64,000 nucleotides of DNA from Atrina japonica (lineage: Eukaryota > Mollusca > Bivalvia > Pterioida > Pinnidae): NCBI GenBank assembly GCA_030159075.1, contig BROG01000298.1, forward strand, positions 582,001 through 646,000, written 5' to 3'. The position numbers and the translations under genes were made by a program. Every line of letters starts with the position of its first letter. Within the stretch, counting starts at the first letter, position 1. Positions 58,948-64,000 of this stretch are shown here, in pieces. The notes beneath the pieces were generated by a model. The model was not told the origin of the DNA, ran no database searches, and saw nothing but the letters and a program-made list of their open reading frames with translations.

Positions 58948-59185
58948 GTAAGCACACTTCTAAAGGCCTTGGCATTTACAAAATATTCGCCTTAAGTCCG
59001 CTGAAATTTCCGTCACTTTGGGAGATGTAATAAATCTACTAATGCGAAACATTTGAGACGATGTAAGGTCCCTATGAAGTTTCTTGAAGCTTTTAAAGGC
59101 CCTCTTAAAAGCTTGTAATTTTTTTTTAAAATGCGCTTTGGCATCTGTCCGTAGAACATGATATATTTGCTGTATCATCCTCTAG

Positions 59186-59227
59186 GGAGGGGTGGTTGAT
59201 GTGATAGCTTTGGGACAAGATAAAAAG
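59186..59227 (+). CDS. Candidate host exon, gene unknown
   Basis: Flanked by TCATCCTCTAG and GTAACA; 42 bp reading GGVVDVIALGQDKK in phase 0 with the preceding candidate exon. No protein family recognised. Confidence 0.28.
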
Positions 59228-60028
59228 GTAACAATTGTAAGCTTCACTACTAAATATTATATTATTCTTGAGAAAGTGTTTCCCGATCATCTACTGCAAC
59301 CTTTCTCACAATTTAACCAAAATCTTTGAAAAACATTTATTACCTATTAACACTTAAATGATGGATGATGCCATGATAACTTCCCTTTTACAAAAGGTTC
59401 CTGAATTCTCATCGCAGTATTGAATGTTTGACCGAGTAATTGATCGGTTTCTGTTTGATTGATTGTTGTTTTACACTTTTTTTTCACTTACATGGAGATG
59501 ACACATGTTTAAATGAAGTGCTACAAATTTTGACCTGTGCTATACCATTGCAGTAAGGGATTCGATCGGTGAAAGATTACTTAATAGGTTTTAAGATATT
59601 TACAATTTTGACAATCTTAATATATATACATACAGTCGAACACATTTATGTTGAATTCAATCAAATCCAGCTTTATTTGAAATGAATCTGATTCCCTGGC
59701 CAGAATTGTTTATTACCATTATAACCCCGTTGTTTTAAAAACTATAATTATTTGAATGAAAAAAAATAAATTACAAAGTTATCGTAAAATAGTTCTTATC
59801 TTCGATAAACAGAGGCTAGAGACGTCATTATGTTAAGCCAAATGTACTAAGCACTCTGCCACAAATCCTCTAAATTGAGAAAGTTTTATGTAGAACAACC
59901 ATATACTTATCCCCCTTATTGTTGATTGCAAACATTCACTCATCCCTGATTACAATTTACTGTAAACTAACCATTTTTGTAGAATAGAAATAATATCATT
60001 TTAAAAGATTTAAACGGTTTTGGCCTAC
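59228..60028. other. Probable last intron or 3' part of the nucleoside transporter gene; no exon recognised
   Basis: Contains a SINE family 1 tail near 59486-59560. The exon that should follow GT at 60028-60027 (reading leftward) was not found. Confidence 0.4.
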
Positions 60029-60209
60029 CTGCAATACATGCTGTGACGAAACAAGCCATACAACCGGAAACAAGTGCTCTGAAAGACACTTTTACAATAT
60101 CCTCTTTTCTAGATGGCGCTATAGCTGTCAGTGCACCAATCATAATCCCTAATGCAGTCACATTAGCAAATCCACAAAGTGCATATGTTGCTATCACTTC
60201 CGAACTTTT
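60029..60209 (-). CDS. SLC28-like: Concentrative nucleoside transporter exon (SLC28/CNT)
   Basis: On the - strand, TTTTTCCCAG| precedes an exon reading KSSEVIATYALCGFANVTAL, GIMIGALTAIAPSRK and a helix ending CFVTACIA before |GTAGGC. The ATYALCGFAN...GIMIGxL and ACxxTACIAG blocks are signatures of CNT transporters, which move nucleosides with Na+ across the plasma membrane; this part forms the last transport-core helices. It joins in phase 0 with the exon at 61637-61885 and ends one base into a Gly codon. Confidence 0.9.
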
Positions 60210-60261
60210 CTGGGAAAAAAAGAATTTTTTGTAGCATTCTAACAAATACGTCGTAAAGTCT

Positions 60262-61114
60262 TTCCTACATTGACAAAATTACATATGTTACTATCGTCAT
60301 CACCAGACTACACACGATCGTATAGCAGTAAGATTTAACGAGATCGTAGCTCGAGTTGAATCCATCCGCTACAATAATCAAGTGCAGTCTGATGATATGG
60401 ATAAAAACATTTGTGTGGCATTGTCCTTATTGTATGCCACTTATTTACTTCAATGCGTTAACATATTTAATATTAACCCCACTTTTTAAGACGCCATCAA
60501 ATATTTTGAATCTCATTTTGAAAAGGAGTTCCGGTAGAAACTCCAAATCTAAATACAGTGCAATACAGCGTTGTGTAATGCACGGGCGTATTGAACTCTG
60601 TATCGTATCTGTATGATTAAATACACATGAAGTAAACCTGTATAGCGGTTGACACGTAGTATTGTATGTAAGTATATAATATTATTAGAAGCTTTTAAAT
60701 TCACAGTTTCTTGAATTCACATATTTATTAATACCGTGAGTATAGCGAATAGACCGCCATTTATTTTCTCTTTACACAATTTTGTCATTTATACTACTGT
60801 TAATATATTTTTTCCCAAATCTATACAATACAATACAATATATGCTTATATTAATATACTTTTATTCTAGTAAGTGGAAATATTATTCAGGTACTTAAAA
60901 ATAATACAAAAATTACATTACCTCTTCTATCGACGTACAACCAGTTTACCCTTATATATCATTTTTATGATAGCAAAATTTGTTAAAGTATAAATTTAAT
61001 ATTATGTATTAAGCAGTCAGAAAGTGGATTTCTGGATCTATATTCAGAGACGCCAATTTAGAGGAGTAGTCACGTGTAAACGTTTTATGTGTCTATTTTA
61101 AAACTATATACATG

Positions 61115-61119
<5 letters not shown>
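60262..61119. other. Intron of the nucleoside transporter gene
   Basis: AT-rich, no second gene seen; the frame at 60356-60616 shows no recognisable protein. Confidence 0.45.

Positions 61120-61194
<75 letters not shown>
61120..61194. repeat. (TA)n microsatellite
   Basis: About 37 TA units; the YIYIYI frame across it is an artefact. Confidence 0.95.
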
Positions 61195-61196
<2 letters not shown>

Positions 61197-61636
61197 CGCA
61201 CTAAAATGACTTTCGACACAATGTCAAATTTTCGGGACGACCTGTGCCTTCTTCAGGAGTACAATATTACAATATTACGTATATTGTAATCAAAATCGAA
61301 ATAAATTATTAGTCTAAAACTAAACCAACAACGACATAGAGAAATGGAATTGGAATAAACAAATGTGAATAAAATAAACAAAACTGTGAAATTAGCAATA
61401 AACTATAAAAGTGATTAAGACTGTCAGTTGTATTTACATGGTATAGAATGTGAAACTTTTTTTCTGTGCCGTTTGTTATTTTAGTGTTTTATATTACATA
61501 ATACCAAAGTTATATTTATATTCGATTCATAACTTGTATCTATTCGTTTAAATCCGACACCTTTGGATATATAATGTTGTTGGTTTTAGTGTTTTGTATA
61601 TATTATTCACAATATTGATAATGTTTTTATATTTAC

Positions 61637-61885
61637 CGATATAACGCCTCCTACAAGTGTTTCATTAATTGATGTAAGTAACACGTTTTCTACAGAGTCC
61701 TTGTACCACGTCCCATTGTACTGTAAGAACTTTTCGCCATTTTTTATCACTTTTCCAAGGTCTTCATAAGCCAAAAATTCATTGATAAACGTTTTTATTC
61801 CCACCATTCTTGCAACAATGCGACAGTCTTCTGGTGCAACTCCCATTAGGAAAACTAATGGCCAAAATAGATAGGAACATATCAA
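61637..61885 (-). CDS. SLC28-like: Concentrative nucleoside transporter exon (SLC28/CNT)
   Basis: The acceptor TTTTTTTTCAG lies just above 61885 and the donor GTAAAT just below 61637. It encodes LICSYLFWPLVFLMGVAPED, CRIVARMVGIKTFINEFLAY and a C-terminal INETLVGGVIS. The PLVFLMGVxxxD and G-KTxxNEFxAY motifs hold substrate and sodium ligands in this family. 83 codons, phase 0 at both ends. Confidence 0.93.
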
Positions 61886-61961
61886 CTGAAAAAAAAATCG
61901 TTGTAATTTGATTTGATTGGTGTTATATACACCACACTCAACAATTTTTTCAGTTATATGA

Positions 61962-62166
61962 TGGGGTCAGTTTTTATTGTTGGAGGAGAGAACTCGTTAC
62001 AATGTACCCGGGAAGAGACCACCGACCTTCTGAAAGTAAACTGACAAACTTTCTCACAAAAATCAGCTTAGGTTCCAGTGTGCCTCCGAACCTGTGCTGA
62101 CCAAAAATGAGAGACCTCATGGTTCAAAGTGCGATGTTCTAACCACATGGCTACGGACGCCCCCTA
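61962..62166 (-). repeat. SINE-like repeat, family 2, copy 3 (inverted)
   Basis: The reverse complement begins GGGGGCGTCCGTAGCCATGT, then GGTTAGAACATCGCAC, a tRNA-like head, and continues through CTTTCAGAAGGTCGG to the family tail. It forms an inverted pair with 62376-62558. Confidence 0.7.
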
Positions 62167-62375
62167 AAAAATTGTAAGTCAATAGAAAGAATAAGATATA
62201 TTCTTAGTGTCTTTCAACTTATAAAAGGGAACCTGCCTACAGTCTTTGTTAACTTTTTATGATGAATCTCTTTATAAAGACCACCTGTCTATAACATCTA
62301 CTTTTGCCTGTTCCCTTGAGTGGCCTTTACGGACGAGTTGGATTGTACATGTCTAACAGTTAGCTTAGTCCCTCA

Positions 62376-62558
62376 CTTCTGGTCAGCACAGGTTCCAGTC
62401 CCGCTGGAACATAACTGATTTTGTGAGAAAGTTTGCCAGTTTATTTGCTGAAGGACAGCGGTCTCTTCCCTGGTATATTGTTACAGGTACTCGGATCCAA
62501 CAATGAAAACAGGCCGCCACTTTATAACTGAAAAATTGTTGAGTGTGCGCAAAACAAC
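62376..62558 (+). repeat. SINE-like repeat, family 2, copy 4
   Basis: CTTCTGGTCAGCACAGGTTCC through GAGAAAGTTTGCCAG to CTGAAAAATTGTTGAGTGTG. The last block is the complement of ACTCAACAATTTTTTCAG near 61935, so the two copies share even their 3' flanks. Confidence 0.7.
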
Positions 62559-62657
62559 ATTCAAAATTGAAAAATAAAAAAAAATACTTGAACAGATGCA
62601 AGACAAAGAAAGTTAATTTTTTAAAGTACTTTTTCAATCAAGATATTTTTTCTTTAC

Positions 62658-62841
62658 CTGAAATGTGAGGGTTGGGTATTCTGGCTGTATTAATCCAACA
62701 CGTTCGCCAATCCACGCTAGGGTCGCATTGAGGAAGCCGAGTATAGAGAAGAATGCTATTACACTTGCTATAATGTAAGCAACAATAGGAAGTGCACTGA
62801 TGGCCCCGACTGATGCTGCATCTATAATGTTGTATCCTTCC
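62658..62841 (-). CDS. SLC28-like: Concentrative nucleoside transporter exon (SLC28/CNT)
   Basis: The acceptor TTCTTTTAAG lies above 62841 and the donor GTAAAG below 62658. It encodes EGYNIIDAASVGAISALPIV, a long hydrophobic segment and FLNATLAWIGERVGL. The exon completes an Arg codon begun by the exon above and ends in phase 0. Confidence 0.9.
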
Positions 62842-62929
62842 CTTAAAAGAAGGATTTTATAAGTTACAAACAGTGACACTCTTTCAGACTTAAGTCATCG
62901 ATTGAGTCATAGTAAACAACAGAATAAAG

Positions 62930-63110
62930 GGTGTAGTGTAAAAATGAAGAAGTACCCATGATAATCGAAACTCCAAGTCCATTAGAATATAACAAAATAG
63001 ATATACAAATGGTTTTAACATGATGAACATTTGCGAAGCCCAAACGTGATAGGACGACGTATCCTCTCTTAGCATGCCATACCCGTTGCAAATGTTACAT
63101 AAAAAATATC
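62930..63110 (-). repeat. Dispersed repeat: 3' tail of family F, inverted
   Basis: ATAATCGAAACTCCAAGTCC, ATTAGAATATAACAAAATAG and AGCATGCCATACCCGTTGCA match the copies at 32030 and 36640 and the tail of copy B in reverse. The open frames on the - strand here are part of the repeat. Confidence 0.65.
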
Positions 63111-63226
63111 ATGAGTTTGGTGAAATGTCAGTTTCTGTAAAAAGGTCAAACTCAGTGAAAAAGGTAGATATGAAAATTGTCCCAAAATAAACAGCCATTG
63201 TGAAGTAAGTAGTGGATGCAAATTAC

Positions 63227-63354
63227 CTTTTGATTCCTATAGCGTTGGAATTATTCCGCCTCCGTCCTTTATCTTCTGGCCAGACAAGCTTTGAGATTGC
63301 AAGAGCAGCAGGAGCAGACATAACACTTGCTGATATCAAATGATTAGCAGGTGC
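63227..63354 (-). CDS. SLC28-like: Concentrative nucleoside transporter exon (SLC28/CNT)
   Basis: The acceptor TTTTTCTTACAG lies above 63354 and the donor GTAATT below 63227. It encodes APANHLISASVMSAPAALAI, then SKLVWPEDKGRRRNN. The SVMSAPAALAxSKLxxPE motif is diagnostic of CNTs. Upstream exons are beyond the window end. Confidence 0.92.
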
Positions 63355-63359
63355 CTGTA

Positions 63360-64000
63360 AGAAAAAAAAATTATTGTAGAATGTTAATTTTCAAAAGAAC
63401 ATCCACAACATTACGTGCCATTTTGAAAGTCATACTCGTCTTGTATTTTCAACAAGCATTTTGTGAATACTGATGAATCAGCTTGATTAATCATATCGGA
63501 CATGTGAAACAATTATTAAAGCGGCATTTGCTGTGTGTGGGTATTTTTCAAAGATGTTTCTTTCTTTTTACAACTTAGATTGATATACAATAACAAAAAA
63601 GAGATATACACAGGCATACAAATTCTTAATTGATATATATTTTGTGAAAGTTGCTTGACGAACCCAGTTTGACAGCTAAAGATCCTTTAAGTGAATGGTG
63701 AGCAACTCTAACCAGACGGTCAGACACAAACAATACCTATACCCACGATAAGGCAATAACAAAGAAAGGATTATATTTGGCTGATACATTTATTATTATG
63801 GAGGCTACATTTTTAACAAATTCGATTTTATAGTTTATAGCCTCTCTTTTATTTTTGTGTAAATTCATATTTTGGTTCTTCATGATAAAAAGTTCACATA
63901 GAATGAATTCATTTCTTTTTGTATGTTCCAGCTATTTCTGCATGTTTGAATTTGTCCCTTTAATTTGGTTAAAATCCAAATTAAATGAAAAAAGGGAAGT
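63360..64000. other. Intron of the nucleoside transporter gene, no exon recognised
   Basis: AT-rich sequence to the window end; no transporter-like reading or repeat noted. Confidence 0.45.

Noticed and set aside
58960..59178. 72-codon lysine-rich frame on the - strand as a last exon of the nucleoside transporter
   Set aside because: It has no transporter similarity and no splice signal compatible with the phase required after 60029.

Overview
The window looks like nuclear DNA of a marine invertebrate, most probably a bivalve mollusc. It is AT-rich and intron-rich. It has host genes with consensus GT/AG splice sites, several tRNA-derived SINEs, microsatellites, foldback elements and decayed retrotransposons of many classes. 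The organism call is an inference from gene and repeat style, not from a search.

Host genes. (1) An epoxide hydrolase gene of the EPHX3/EPHX4 type runs on the + strand from 9757 to 44382 in six exons (9757-9954, 29202-29326, 29727-29839, 31760-31928, 36912-37072, 44129-44382). All exons join in phase and carry the complete alpha/beta-hydrolase motif set. Its 19 kb intron 1 and 7 kb intron 5 are packed with mobile DNA. (2) A Toll-like receptor (signal peptide, LRRs, two cysteine clusters, TM segment, TIR domain) is encoded by one exon at 48296-50347 +, probably with an upstream 5' UTR exon ending at 46705. (3) Four exons of a concentrative nucleoside transporter (SLC28/CNT family) lie on the - strand at 63354-60029. 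The gene continues off both ends of what I can resolve. (4) Two short exon-like stretches at 58881-58947 and 59186-59227 + may belong to an unrecognised gene.

The most striking region is about 15960-25080, inside intron 1 of the epoxide hydrolase gene. It is CpG-rich with very short intergenic gaps and no introns. It encodes a family-B DNA polymerase of the protein-primed/Polinton kind (- strand, broken), a retrovirus-type integrase (+) and a tight row of small genes, several with membrane segments or beta-rich capsid-like composition. It is a compact Polinton/Maverick-like or adintovirus-like element. I see no recognisable double-jelly-roll major capsid protein, FtsK-type ATPase or protease. 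It carries a nonsense codon in polymerase motif A, another nonsense codon and a frameshift in the polymerase, an Asn where the first catalytic Asp of the integrase is expected, and two frame breaks at A6 runs. Short palindromes lie at the INT/Pol convergence and at its right end. A 731 bp foldback element follows at once.

Other mobile DNA, left to right: the RNase H tail of a non-LTR element (about 1147-1912 -); a Mutator-like transposase fragment (1950-2283 +); a clustered minisatellite (2897-3620); a near-complete L1/Tx1-like LINE (3809-9122 +) bounded by a 14 bp target-site duplication; a 1.47 kb element with 30 bp terminal inverted repeats and internal repeats (13404-14874); foldbacks and MITEs; several copies of an RT-related retroelement 3' end (30.9, 35.6, 43.6 and 57.7-58.3 kb); a Ty3/Gypsy element with both LTRs (38608-43114 -); and a decayed DIRS-like tyrosine-recombinase retroelement (about 51560-54850 -). 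A tRNA-derived SINE family is present in four main copies, and a second SINE-like family in four.
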